Assembly: GCA_903828455.1 (NCBI GenBank)
Contig: CAIKMJ010000019.1
Location: 1 to 64,000, forward strand
Origin: an uncultured Acidobacteriia bacterium
Lineage (GTDB): Bacteria > Acidobacteriota > Terriglobia > Bryobacterales > Bryobacteraceae
Direction: 5' to 3'
DNA: 64,000 nt
Part shown: one piece after another, positions 45,747 to 53,819 of the stretch
Layout of the letters: the number at the start of each line of letters is the position of its first letter
Numbering within the stretch: the first letter of the stretch is position 1
Made by a program: the position numbers and the translations under genes
The notes under the pieces: generated by a model
Database searches by the model: none
Seen by the model: the letters and a program-made list of their open reading frames with translations, nothing else
What the model was told of the DNA's origin: nothing

Positions 45747-46979
45747 CTACTTCACCGGCACAAAGCGCTGCACGCGCTCACCGTTCCACACCTCTCCGGT
45801 GTAGACCGTCCCCCTGGAATCCACCGCAATCATGTGCAGCCCCATGAACTGGCCGCCGTTCTGGCTCATCATGCCCATCTGGCCCACCACCTGACCATCG
45901 GCCCGGTTCAGGAACCACAGGTGGTTATTCGTGATGTCCGAAATATACAGGTACCGCTGCTGCGCGTCCGGCGAAAACGCCACGCCGCCGGTCGACCCGC
46001 CCTCGCCCGTCTGCGGCGCCAGCACAATCTCGCGAATGAACTTGCCCGCCTTCGTCGTCACGTGGATGCGGTTCGCCATCCGGTCGGCCGCATACACCAG
46101 CCCGTCCTTCGAAAAATTCAGCGTCAGATGTCCGCGGAACTCCTTCGGCATCGGCCCGCCCGGCGTGTACGTCCGGTCGGCCGCATTCGTGCTGACCTCG
46201 GCCAGCGGCTTCCCGTATGCGCCCCAGCCGCGCTTGAATGCGAACGTATCCAGATCGAACACCATCACCCGGCCGCCCAGATAGCTGTCCGCCGCATAGA
46301 GTTCGTGCGCCGCTTCATCGAGCCGCACTTCTTCAATGCCGCCCACGATCATCGGCGTCGTCGGCGGATACCTGGCCCGGAACGCCGCAATCGCCGCCGC
46401 ATTCCCGCGTCCGCCGCCACCGCCGCCAGTTGCGCCGCGGCCCGCCACCGTGTAAGTTCCCACCGGCCCCAGTCCGCCCTTGCCCGGCGTGTGCGGAGTA
46501 ATGGCGGGAGCCGTCACCGGCGTTCCGTTTTCCGTCTCCGGCGCGCGCGGCACCTCGCCCACCACCTTGCCGGTTTTCGGATCGTACTTCCGCACCGTGT
46601 CCTGCCCGATGTAGATGAACCCCTTGCTGTCCACCGCCATCCCGTGCCCTTCCGGCGTATTGAACGACCCGATCACATTGCCGGCCTTATCGATGTGGAT
46701 CATCGTCGGCGGCGAAACGCAGCAGTCGCCCGTCGGCGGCGTCAGCTCCGCGTGCAGTTCGAAGTCGCGCAGATCGCTCGGCCGGTTCAGCACCCAGACG
46801 TTGTCGTCCTTATCGACGGCGAGGCCGGTGATGCCGCCCAGCTTCCACTTATTCGGCATCGGCCGGGGCCACTCGGCATCGAACTTCAGCTTCGGCGCTG
46901 TCTGCGCCCACAGCGGAACCGCCAGCGCCGCAAGCGCCGCGCCCGCCAGTGTCAGAATCGCCGTCTTATTGAGCTTCAT
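45747..46979 (-). CDS. Exported NHL-repeat beta-propeller protein
   Basis: 410 residues. Signal peptide: KLNKTAILTLAGAALAALAV. The mature part has repeated NHL-type blades (GITGLAVDKDDNVWVLNR, GHGMAVDSKGFIYIGQ, NFSKDGLVYAADRMANRIHV, HMIAVDSRGTVYTGE), as in six-bladed propellers of the peptidyl-hydroxyglycine lyase type. A Gly-rich linker lies at about residues 180-195. It probably binds a ligand or a partner in the periplasm or outside the cell. It follows the exported protein gene at 47034 by 54 bp in the same direction. Confidence 0.85.
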   Translation of the reverse strand: MKLNKTAILTLAGAALAALAVPLWAQTAPKLKFDAEWPRPMPNKWKLGGITGLAVDKDDNVWVLNRPSDLRDFELHAELTPPTGDCCVSPPTMIHIDKAGNVIGSFNTPEGHGMAVDSKGFIYIGQDTVRKYDPKTGKVVGEVPRAPETENGTPVTAPAITPHTPGKGGLGPVGTYTVAGRGATGGGGGGRGNAAAIAAFRARYPPTTPMIVGGIEEVRLDEAAHELYAADSYLGGRVMVFDLDTFAFKRGWGAYGKPLAEVSTNAADRTYTPGGPMPKEFRGHLTLNFSKDGLVYAADRMANRIHVTTKAGKFIREIVLAPQTGEGGSTGGVAFSPDAQQRYLYISDITNNHLWFLNRADGQVVGQMGMMSQNGGQFMGLHMIAVDSRGTVYTGEVWNGERVQRFVPVK

Positions 46980-47033
46980 CGTGAATCGTCTCCCTGTTAT
47001 TCCGCGGCGCTGCCCGCGCGACTTCCCGCGGCG

Positions 47034-47849
47034 CTACTTGCCGACCATGTGCGGCGCTTCTTTTTCGTTTTCCTGGCAGAAGTAATCCATCAGTTCGGTG
47101 TCCGGCACCAGCACTTCGTGCAGCGTCACCGTCCACGGTTTCGTGTAACTCTTCGGATCGTCCACCGTCAGTTCGATCTCCATGTCTCCGAAGTCGGTCC
47201 GCCGGTACTTCTCCGTCAGCCTGGCGCCTTCCATCAGCGGACTTCCTTTGCGGTCCAGCCACGTGCCGTCCATGAAGCCCACGCTTTGCACCACCAGCGT
47301 GTCGCCCTCCCACTTGCCCGAGGAATAACCGTTCGGCGTCGGACTCGGATCGGCTGGCAGCGGCCGCCCGTCCAGAAAAATCTGCCGGTACGTCACATCG
47401 CGCTCGGAAAGCATCACCAGCACTCCCGGCACCTGAATAAATTTGCGGAACGGCGGATAAGTCAGCAGCCGCACCACGCCCGCCGGCCTGCAGTACGCAA
47501 CGGGATCGTTCTTCCCCAGTTCCGAATTATGCTGCTTCACCGCTTCCGCGGCCCACGGCTGATACGGCAACCCGCCCTTCAGGCGCGCGCCGATGTTTCC
47601 GAATTCCGGCCCGCCCCGGTAATCCGATCCGCACGCTTCGAGCACGCTGATGCTGCCGACACACGGATTCGGCTCCAGTTGCCAGATGCCGGAAAGGTCC
47701 GGCGTGCCCCAGGCCGTCTTCGGCGTCGCGGCCTTCAGATCGGGCTTGCCGTCTTTGGTCCGCGGCATACCGGGCGTCGGATAATTCACCCACTGCGCAA
47801 ACCCCGGCGCCGCGCACAGCAGCAATGTAGCGAGCGAAAGCGCCTTCAT
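47034..47849 (-). CDS. Exported protein of the multi-copy acidobacterial family (copy 4)
   Basis: 271 residues from the ATG at 47849; an upstream ATG at 47876 lacks the signal peptide start. Signal: MKALSLATLLLCAAPGFA. Motifs: GKPDLKAATPKTAWGTPDLS, GIWQLEPNPC, AYCRPAGVVRLLT, RDVTYRQIFLDGR, GKWEGDTLVVQSVGFMDGTW, LTEKYRRTDFGDMEIELTVD and FCQENEKEAPH. Unusual for the family: two Cys near the first third (NPCVGS and EACGSD). Confidence 0.75.
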   Translation of the reverse strand: MKALSLATLLLCAAPGFAQWVNYPTPGMPRTKDGKPDLKAATPKTAWGTPDLSGIWQLEPNPCVGSISVLEACGSDYRGGPEFGNIGARLKGGLPYQPWAAEAVKQHNSELGKNDPVAYCRPAGVVRLLTYPPFRKFIQVPGVLVMLSERDVTYRQIFLDGRPLPADPSPTPNGYSSGKWEGDTLVVQSVGFMDGTWLDRKGSPLMEGARLTEKYRRTDFGDMEIELTVDDPKSYTKPWTVTLHEVLVPDTELMDYFCQENEKEAPHMVGK

Positions 47850-47897
47850 CGAGTCGTACTTCCCGTCACGTTTCACTCCTGCGTTGCTGTGGCCGCA

Positions 47898-48716
47898 TCA
47901 CTTTCTCAGATGATCGCGGTCTCTCTCGTTTTCGTTGCAGTAGCTTTCCATAATGTCGGAACCCGCCTGCAGCTGATGGTAGAACTTAATGCTGAACGGG
48001 CGCGTGTACATTTTGGGATCGTCGAAAGTCATCTCGATTTCCAGATGCCCGTAGTCGAGGCGGCGGTAACGTTCGGTCAGCCGCATCGCTTCGCTGTGCG
48101 AGTGCCCGGTGATGTCGAGCCACGTCCTGTCGTTGAAGCCGATCGTTTCCACCACGAAGGTGTCGCCGTCCCAGTGTCCGATCGAATATCCGAGCCACGA
48201 AGGCGTCGGGTCCACAGGCAGCTTGCGGCCGTCGGTGTAAATCTGCCGGTAGGTGCCGTCAAGCTCATACAGGATCATGGTGATCTTCGGGGTCTGAACG
48301 AACTTCATGACCTCGTTCACCATGGCGTTGACAGGCATTCCCGAGGGCAGGCAATAAAGCGTCGGGCTCGGGCGGATTCCCGTGGACATGCGCGCAATGC
48401 GGATCTTCGCCGCTTCCGGCCGCTCCGGATAATCTTCCGGCTTCATGTCTTTGAAGATGTTGTTGGAGTACGAATCGTGCGGCGCCAGAGTGGTGGCGTT
48501 TTCACTGCCGCCCGCAATCCCGCCGTCGAGGCCCCGCGACATGTGCCACACGCCCGTGAGATCCGGCTTGCCGTCCGGCGCCTTCGGCGCGGGCGCGGAA
48601 AGATTCGCCGTCCCGTCCGCTTTGAGCGGAGTTCCGGGCGGCAGATAGTTCAGCCATTGCGCCTGCGCGGGAATCCCTGCGAGCCCCAGGAGAGCGCACA
48701 ACACGATATTTCGCAT
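47898..48716 (-). CDS. Exported protein of the multi-copy acidobacterial family (copy 5)
   Basis: 272 residues. Signal: RNIVLCALLGLAGIPAQA. Motifs: QWLNYLPPGTPLKADGT, PDLTGVWHMSRG, FKDMKPEDYPERPEAAKIR, SPTLYCLPSGMP, ELDGTYRQIYTDGRKLP, GHWDGDTFVVETIGFNDRTW, LTERYRRLDYGHLEIEMTFD and YCNENERDRDH. Very close to the product at 48782, pointing to a tandem duplication. Confidence 0.78.
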   Translation of the reverse strand: MRNIVLCALLGLAGIPAQAQWLNYLPPGTPLKADGTANLSAPAPKAPDGKPDLTGVWHMSRGLDGGIAGGSENATTLAPHDSYSNNIFKDMKPEDYPERPEAAKIRIARMSTGIRPSPTLYCLPSGMPVNAMVNEVMKFVQTPKITMILYELDGTYRQIYTDGRKLPVDPTPSWLGYSIGHWDGDTFVVETIGFNDRTWLDITGHSHSEAMRLTERYRRLDYGHLEIEMTFDDPKMYTRPFSIKFYHQLQAGSDIMESYCNENERDRDHLRK

Positions 48717-48781
48717 GGCCGTATTCTATATCAGGAACCGGGGGTCCGTGTGCGGGCGGTTTGGTTTCAGCTGCTTTCGGC

Positions 48782-49624
48782 TCAGGGTTTGAGATGAGCC
48801 CGGTCCTTCTCGTTCTCGTTGCAGTAGCTTTCGAGTATGTCGGTGCCCGGCAGCAGCTGATGCGTGAACCGGATGGTGAACGGCCGCGTGTACATCACCG
48901 GGTCGTCGAACGTCATCTCCACGTCCAGATGGCCGAAGTCGCGCCGCCGGTATCGTTCCGTCAGATGCAGCGCCTCGCTGTGCGGGTGCCCGGAAGAGTC
49001 GAGCCACGTCCTGTCGTTGAAGCCGTTGGACTCAACCACGAGCGTGTCGCCATCCCAATGACCGGTGGAGTAACCGAGCCAGGAGGGCGTCGGATCTTCC
49101 GGCAGTTTGCGGCCGTCGGTATGGATCTGGCGATAGGTGCCGTCTACTTCGTAAAGCACCATCGTGATCGTCGGGGCCTGCACGAACTTCACGACCTCAT
49201 TCACCAGATTGTTGACGGGCAGCCCCATGGGCAGACAGTACAGCGTCGGGCTGGGCCGGATGCCGGTGGACATGCGCTCGGTGCGCAGCTTCACCGCCGC
49301 CGGCCGCTCCGGATAATCCTCCGGCTTCATGTCCTTAAAAATGTTGTTGGAGTAGGCGTCGTAGGGATCGAGCGTCGTCGCCGCCGTGGCCATGCGCGCG
49401 CGGTCCGCCGCGGTGGCGCGCGAAATGTGCCACACACCGGTGAGGTCCGGCTTGCCGTCCGGCGCGTGAGGTGCCGGGGCCGAAAGGTCGGGCTTCCCGT
49501 CCGCCGTCATCGGCGTGCCCGGCGGGAAATAATTCAGCCACTGGGCCGGTGCGGGAATCGCCAGACCGAGGCAGAACAACGCAGGCAGGGCGCGCATCGG
49601 GGCGCGCATCGGGGCATTTCGCAT
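48782..49624 (-). CDS. Exported protein of the multi-copy acidobacterial family (copy 6)
   Basis: 280 residues from the ATG at 49624 (MRN start as in its neighbour); two later in-frame ATGs (49609, 49597) arise from a 12-bp repeat of GGGGCGCGCATC. Motifs in the same order as the 47898 product, often with identical stretches (FKDMKPEDYPERP, STGIRPSPTLYCLP, DPTPSWLGYS). It most likely arose by duplication with that gene. Confidence 0.78.
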   Translation of the reverse strand: MRNAPMRAPMRALPALFCLGLAIPAPAQWLNYFPPGTPMTADGKPDLSAPAPHAPDGKPDLTGVWHISRATAADRARMATAATTLDPYDAYSNNIFKDMKPEDYPERPAAVKLRTERMSTGIRPSPTLYCLPMGLPVNNLVNEVVKFVQAPTITMVLYEVDGTYRQIHTDGRKLPEDPTPSWLGYSTGHWDGDTLVVESNGFNDRTWLDSSGHPHSEALHLTERYRRRDFGHLDVEMTFDDPVMYTRPFTIRFTHQLLPGTDILESYCNENEKDRAHLKP

Positions 49625-49753
49625 TGCTGTAGCTTACAGCAGAAATGCCCCGAAAAGCACATCGTCGCGGCCGCCTGGCACGCAACTGGCGCCGGCACGG
49701 CCGCGACGATGTTCCGTATCCGCAATGCTTCTGCCGAAGCGCGTCGTCTCGCG

Positions 49754-50917
49754 TTACCGCGCCGCGCCGGGTGCCGGTGCATGCGCAGCGCCCGCTCCGC
49801 CTGCTGCGGGGGCAGCAGCCACGGGCAGCGCCACATGCTCGCCGAACGTGGCCTTCAGTCCTTCCACCGCGCAGGCCTCATCGGCGCCGCCCTCAAGGCC
49901 GCTGACGCCCACCGAACCGATCATCTGCCCGTCGATAATGATCGGCAGCCCGCCCGGATCGAGGAAGAATCCATACAGCGCGGTATCGCGCGACGGATCA
50001 TGCGGCCGGCTCTTCACCAGATCTCCGCGGCTCGATGTCGCTTCGCGCAGCCGCAGCGACGTCTGCGCCTTCAGCAACGCGCTCTTCACGTCGAGCGGCC
50101 CCTGCCCGTCCATCCGTTCCATGTGGACCATCTCGCCCGCCGTGTCGAGCACATAAAGCGACATGCCCTGTCCCTTCGATGCGGCCCAGTTCCTGCAGCT
50201 GAGGCCGATCTTCTTCGCCGTCGCCAGCGAGATCTGATTGGCGTCGAACACGCGGCTGTTCTTGCTGCTGATCACGAACTCAGACGGCACGTTCGGCTTG
50301 GGTGTTGCGGTAGCGTTCAGGCGACCGCCTCCGCCATGCTGCGCCGGAAGGTCTTCCAGCAGATCGGCCACCGGCGGCCCGAACACCTCGAGCATCGAAT
50401 TGCGCGCGCAGATCTCATCGCTCCACACCGGCGGATTGGGGCCGAAACCACCAATGCCAATCGCGCCGATCATGTGCTTGTTCACGATAATCGGCAGTCC
50501 GCCGGCCACCGCATACAGGCCCAGCGCCACCTGGCTGGCTTCCGCCGTGGGATCATGCACCAGCTGATTCATATAGAACTTGCTCGGCCGCTTGCCCAGC
50601 AGTGCCGTGTGCGCCTTCATCTCCGCCGTCACGATGTTGGTGTAGCCGAGTCCGTCCATGCGATCCATGTAGACGTCGTTGCCGGCGGGATCGAGGATCA
50701 CGATCGTGTGTCCTCCGTTCCGGTTGGCCACGAGGCTCTCACAGGTTTCCGCGAGCTTCTGCGCGGTAGCAAGATTGATGGTGTCGTATTCGCCCGTCTT
50801 CTCCGCCGCCTTGCCGCTCAGAACGAACTTCTCCGGTACGGCCTGCGCGAATGCCTGGCTGCCGATCGCCAGCACGCCGGCCGCGGCCATGCTCCAAATC
50901 ATGATTCGATGTTTCAT
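49754..50917 (-). CDS. Exported protein with two GlcG/HbpS (heme-binding-like) domains
   Basis: 387 residues. A signal (IWSMAAAGVLAIGSQAFA) precedes two copies of the GlcG/HbpS domain, residues about 48-180 (LATAQKLAETCESLVAN, VILDPAGNDVYMDRMDGLGY, GGLPIIVNKHMIGAIGIGGF) and about 228-365 (YVLDTAGEMVHMERMDGQGP, GGLPIIIDGQMIGSVGVSGL). Such domains bind heme or small organic ligands outside the cell. A Pro/Ala-rich tail ends the protein. A single polypeptide with two domains is less common than the single-domain form. Confidence 0.82.
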   Translation of the reverse strand: MKHRIMIWSMAAAGVLAIGSQAFAQAVPEKFVLSGKAAEKTGEYDTINLATAQKLAETCESLVANRNGGHTIVILDPAGNDVYMDRMDGLGYTNIVTAEMKAHTALLGKRPSKFYMNQLVHDPTAEASQVALGLYAVAGGLPIIVNKHMIGAIGIGGFGPNPPVWSDEICARNSMLEVFGPPVADLLEDLPAQHGGGGRLNATATPKPNVPSEFVISSKNSRVFDANQISLATAKKIGLSCRNWAASKGQGMSLYVLDTAGEMVHMERMDGQGPLDVKSALLKAQTSLRLREATSSRGDLVKSRPHDPSRDTALYGFFLDPGGLPIIIDGQMIGSVGVSGLEGGADEACAVEGLKATFGEHVALPVAAAPAAGGAGAAHAPAPGAAR

Positions 50918-51028
50918 TTCTCGTTGTCTCCTGACTCACGCGCGGTTCAGCCGCAGCCCCCGCGCGTCAATAATCATATATTCATCGCCGGCCTCTGCGC
51001 AGCCCGGCACGCCGCGACGGAGCGTTCC

Positions 51029-51796
51029 CTACCGCTTCACGGCCACCACGCGCAGCCGCCGGTAATCCGCCCACCACGCCGCGCCGTCCCACAAATCGGG
51101 CCGCAGACGCTGCTCCAGCTCTTCCATCACGGCCCGCTTCTCGGCCGCCGGTACCGGCTCCAGCCACGTGCCGGCAAACATCTCCAGCCACTCGCGCATC
51201 CCCTTTTCCGGATGCTCCAGCATCACCTTGCGGTCGAACTCCTCGGCCGCCCGCACCATCAGGCCATTCCGCTCCAGCACCGCCCCGTACTCCGCCGCAT
51301 CCGGAAAATACCAGGGATTCACGTACGGCACGCGGCGCGCGTCCAGCGTCGATTCCAAAGCTTTCCGGATGCGCCCCACATTGCCCCGCGCACCCATTTC
51401 CAGCACCAGCCGCCCGCCCTCGCGCAGCGACTTTGCGATCGACGCAGCCACCTCGTCCGCCTCGGGAATCCAGTGCAGCGCCGCGTTCGAAAAGACGGCG
51501 TCGAACGGCGTGTCGAACTCCAGCCGCCGCGCATCCCCCAGCACAAACTTCAGCTTCGGATAATTCTGCCGCGCCAGCGCAATCATCGATGCCGAGGCGT
51601 CGAGCCCCGTGACGTCCGCGCCGCGCGCCGCAATCTGCGCCGTCAGATGCCCCGTGCCGCACCCGAGATCGAGCACCCGTTCGCCAGGCTGCGGATTCAG
51701 CACGTCGATCAGATCCGCGCTCCGCTGCCAGACGAACGCGTGCCGGTCGTCGTAGAGCGCGCTGTCCCAGCGATCGCCTTTCGGATTTCCCGCCAT
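51029..51796 (-). CDS. Trans-aconitate methyltransferase-like SAM methyltransferase
   Basis: 255 residues, class I SAM fold: LDLGCGTGHLTAQIAARGAD, VTGLDASASMIALARQN, FDAVFSNAALHWIPEADEVA. The last motif is typical of Tam-type enzymes, which methylate trans-aconitate or related carboxylates. It overlaps the stop of the serine-hydrolase gene by one base (TGATG), implying coupled translation, though a functional link is not obvious. Confidence 0.8.
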   Translation of the reverse strand: MAGNPKGDRWDSALYDDRHAFVWQRSADLIDVLNPQPGERVLDLGCGTGHLTAQIAARGADVTGLDASASMIALARQNYPKLKFVLGDARRLEFDTPFDAVFSNAALHWIPEADEVAASIAKSLREGGRLVLEMGARGNVGRIRKALESTLDARRVPYVNPWYFPDAAEYGAVLERNGLMVRAAEEFDRKVMLEHPEKGMREWLEMFAGTWLEPVPAAEKRAVMEELEQRLRPDLWDGAAWWADYRRLRVVAVKR

Positions 51797-52818
51797 CAGC
51801 GCGCCCCACCTGTCTCGGCCACGTTCAGCGTGAAGTAGTCGTACACCGTCCGCGCAATCTCCGCGATGGCTTTCTCGGAAACCTCTTCCGGCCGGCCCGA
51901 GCCCTTCGTAAACACGGTTATCGCCACGTGGCCCGCGCCATTCGCCAGCGTGACGATTCCCGCATCGTTCACCACGCCGCCGAGCGACCCGGTCTTATGG
52001 CCCACCTGCGTGCCCTGCGGCAGCATGCCCTTCAGACGGCCCTTGCCCGACCGCACACGGTCCAGCATCCCGATCAGTTCCTCCGTGCTTCGCGCACTCA
52101 GCAGTTCCCGCTTCCACAAACGGACCAGCAGTCGCGTCATCTCGTCCGCCGTGGCGGTATCGCGCAGGCTCGCCGTCTCCGCGCGGCGCGCGCGCAGGTG
52201 CTCGGCCTCGGGCACGGCGTCGAACAGTTTGTCCCAGATGTCGCGGTTCCATTCGCTCTCCGGCGGCACCGCCTTCACGCCCTGCCATGCGGCGAGAAGC
52301 AGCACCGTCGGCCGGTCCACGCGGATCGCATGGAATCCCAGCTCCTTCATCCTGGCCGTCACCGCCGCGGGGCCGCCCGCCTCGCGCAGAACGAGGTCCG
52401 CCGCGCTGTTGTCGCTGATGGTCAGCATGAGTTCCATCAGGTTCTCCAGCGACATCGCCAGTCCCGGATGGAACATCAGATCGCTCAGGTCGCCGCTGCC
52501 CGGATGCATGTCCGCCGGCGCAACCGTGATCATCCTGTCCAGCGAGAGCTTCCCTTCATCCACCAGCGAGAGCGTCTGCACCGCTACCGGCAGCTTGAAT
52601 GCGCTCGCCATCGGAAACGCTTCGGCTCCGCGCACCGATACCGTGCGGCCCGATTCGATATGCGTCGCACTCACGCCAACGGCCGCATCTGTCGTCCGTG
52701 CCAGATACGCGACCTGCTGCTCCAGCCGCGCCAGTCCGTTGTCGGCCGCGAACGCCGAGGCAACGCCGGCAAGCAGCAAGGCCACGCCGGCAAGCAGAAC
52801 GATCAGCACTCTCCGCAT
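51796..52818 (-). CDS. Class A beta-lactamase-like serine hydrolase
   Basis: 340 residues with a signal peptide (RRVLIVLLAGVALLLAGVA). The active-site motifs are S72-A-F-K75, S135-D-N137 and K275-T-G277 in the correct order and approximate spacing. The omega loop is unusual: a Glu at 206 lies 14 residues before the RDT motif, as Glu166 does in TEM, but the Asn170 position is Ala. An insertion of about 25 residues precedes it. It could be a narrow lactamase or another serine hydrolase. First of a two-gene operon with the methyltransferase. Confidence 0.78.
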   Translation of the reverse strand: MRRVLIVLLAGVALLLAGVASAFAADNGLARLEQQVAYLARTTDAAVGVSATHIESGRTVSVRGAEAFPMASAFKLPVAVQTLSLVDEGKLSLDRMITVAPADMHPGSGDLSDLMFHPGLAMSLENLMELMLTISDNSAADLVLREAGGPAAVTARMKELGFHAIRVDRPTVLLLAAWQGVKAVPPESEWNRDIWDKLFDAVPEAEHLRARRAETASLRDTATADEMTRLLVRLWKRELLSARSTEELIGMLDRVRSGKGRLKGMLPQGTQVGHKTGSLGGVVNDAGIVTLANGAGHVAITVFTKGSGRPEEVSEKAIAEIARTVYDYFTLNVAETGGAR

Positions 52819-52826
52819 CGCTTGTC

Positions 52827-53114
52827 TCAGGCGATCCGCGTATATCGCAGCACGCGGCGCTCGTCCACCAGTTCCGAAGCCTTCGCCCCGAAGGCTTTCA
52901 GATGCGCCGATTCGCTGTGCGCCTTCAGCGTCTGCTCAGACGTCCAGTTTTCGTAAAACACAAACCGGCCCGGCTCACCGATGGCCTCGTGAAGATCGTA
53001 CTGGATGCAGCCTTCCTCCACGCGCGTCTTCTCCACCATGTCGAGCAGTTCGCGGCGCAGTTCCGCCTCGCGTCCCGCCTTCGCCAGCATCTCCGCAACA
53101 ACGGTAACGGTCAT
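52827..53114 (-). CDS. YgiN-type quinol monooxygenase (ABM domain)
   Basis: 95 residues. The ABM fold is visible: VTVVAEMLAKAGREAELRRE, EGCIQYDLHEAIGEPGRFVF, YENWTSEQTLKAHSESAHL. Such small dimeric enzymes oxidise quinols or aromatic substrates without a cofactor, or act in stress defence. It starts 4 bp after the PPIase stop (minus strand) and ends 8 bp before the lactamase-like gene, so the genes may be co-transcribed. Confidence 0.85.
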   Translation of the reverse strand: MTVTVVAEMLAKAGREAELRRELLDMVEKTRVEEGCIQYDLHEAIGEPGRFVFYENWTSEQTLKAHSESAHLKAFGAKASELVDERRVLRYTRIA

Positions 53115-53118
53115 CGCG

Positions 53119-53772
53119 CTAACTCTTCCGCGTGATCTTCACGCTCTTGACCACCACCGGAATCACGGGCTTATCGCCCGGCAGCGTGGGCACGGCGGAA
53201 ATCCGCGTCGCCACATCCTGTCCCGCCACAACCTGGCCGAAGATGGTGTACTTGCCGTCGAGGTAAGTCGGATTGGCCACCGTGATGAAGATCTGGCAGC
53301 CGCCCGAGTTCGGGCGTCCCGTGTTGGCCATCGCCAGCCGGCCCACTACGTCGAAGTGGAGCGAGGGATCGATCTCGTCCTTGATGTCCGGAAACCCGCA
53401 CGGGCTCGAACCCGTGCCGCGAATGTCGCCGGTCTGAATCATGAACCCTTTGATCACGCGATGAAACGTCAGCCCGTTGTAGTAAGGATGTTTGACCACT
53501 TCGCCGGCCTTGTTCATCGCGGCCTTGGTGCCCTCGGCCAGCTGAACGAAGTTCTTCACCGTGTTCGGAGCTTTGTCTTCGAACAGCTTCACCGTGATCG
53601 CGCCCATCGACGTGTCGAAGGTCGCATAAAGTCCCGGCTCGTCCAGTACCGTCGCTGCCGAAGTTGCCGCCGCGGGCGCCGCCGCGGCCGGCGCAGTGCC
53701 CGTTGCCTGCGCGAAACATGCCGTTGCTGCCAGCGTGCAGAAAAGGAAAACAGAGAAATGTCGCATCGACAT
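53119..53772 (-). CDS. Exported peptidyl-prolyl isomerase, cyclophilin type
   Basis: 217 residues from the ATG at 53772 (or 53766); the upstream extension is a shadow. Signal: RHFSVFLFCTLAATACFA, then an Ala-rich linker. The cyclophilin domain has NGLTFHRVIKGFMIQTGDI, the catalytic Arg motif FHRV, and SGGCQIFITVANPTYLDGKY with the active-site Gln-Ile-Phe-Ile. It isomerises Xaa-Pro bonds of exported proteins in the periplasm. Confidence 0.92.
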   Translation of the reverse strand: MSMRHFSVFLFCTLAATACFAQATGTAPAAAAPAAATSAATVLDEPGLYATFDTSMGAITVKLFEDKAPNTVKNFVQLAEGTKAAMNKAGEVVKHPYYNGLTFHRVIKGFMIQTGDIRGTGSSPCGFPDIKDEIDPSLHFDVVGRLAMANTGRPNSGGCQIFITVANPTYLDGKYTIFGQVVAGQDVATRISAVPTLPGDKPVIPVVVKSVKITRKS

Positions 53773-53819
53773 CAGTGTAGCCCGCGCGCCGCCCACCGTC
53801 CGGCGAAACACCGGCGGAC

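Noticed and set aside
45834-48797. 987-codon plus-strand open frame
   Set aside because: Shadow of the NHL and exported-family genes; composition is GC-driven.
48761-51838. 1025-codon plus-strand open frame
   Set aside because: Antisense of three real minus-strand genes (copy 6, the GlcG/HbpS protein and the methyltransferase); Arg/His/Pro-rich with no family pattern.
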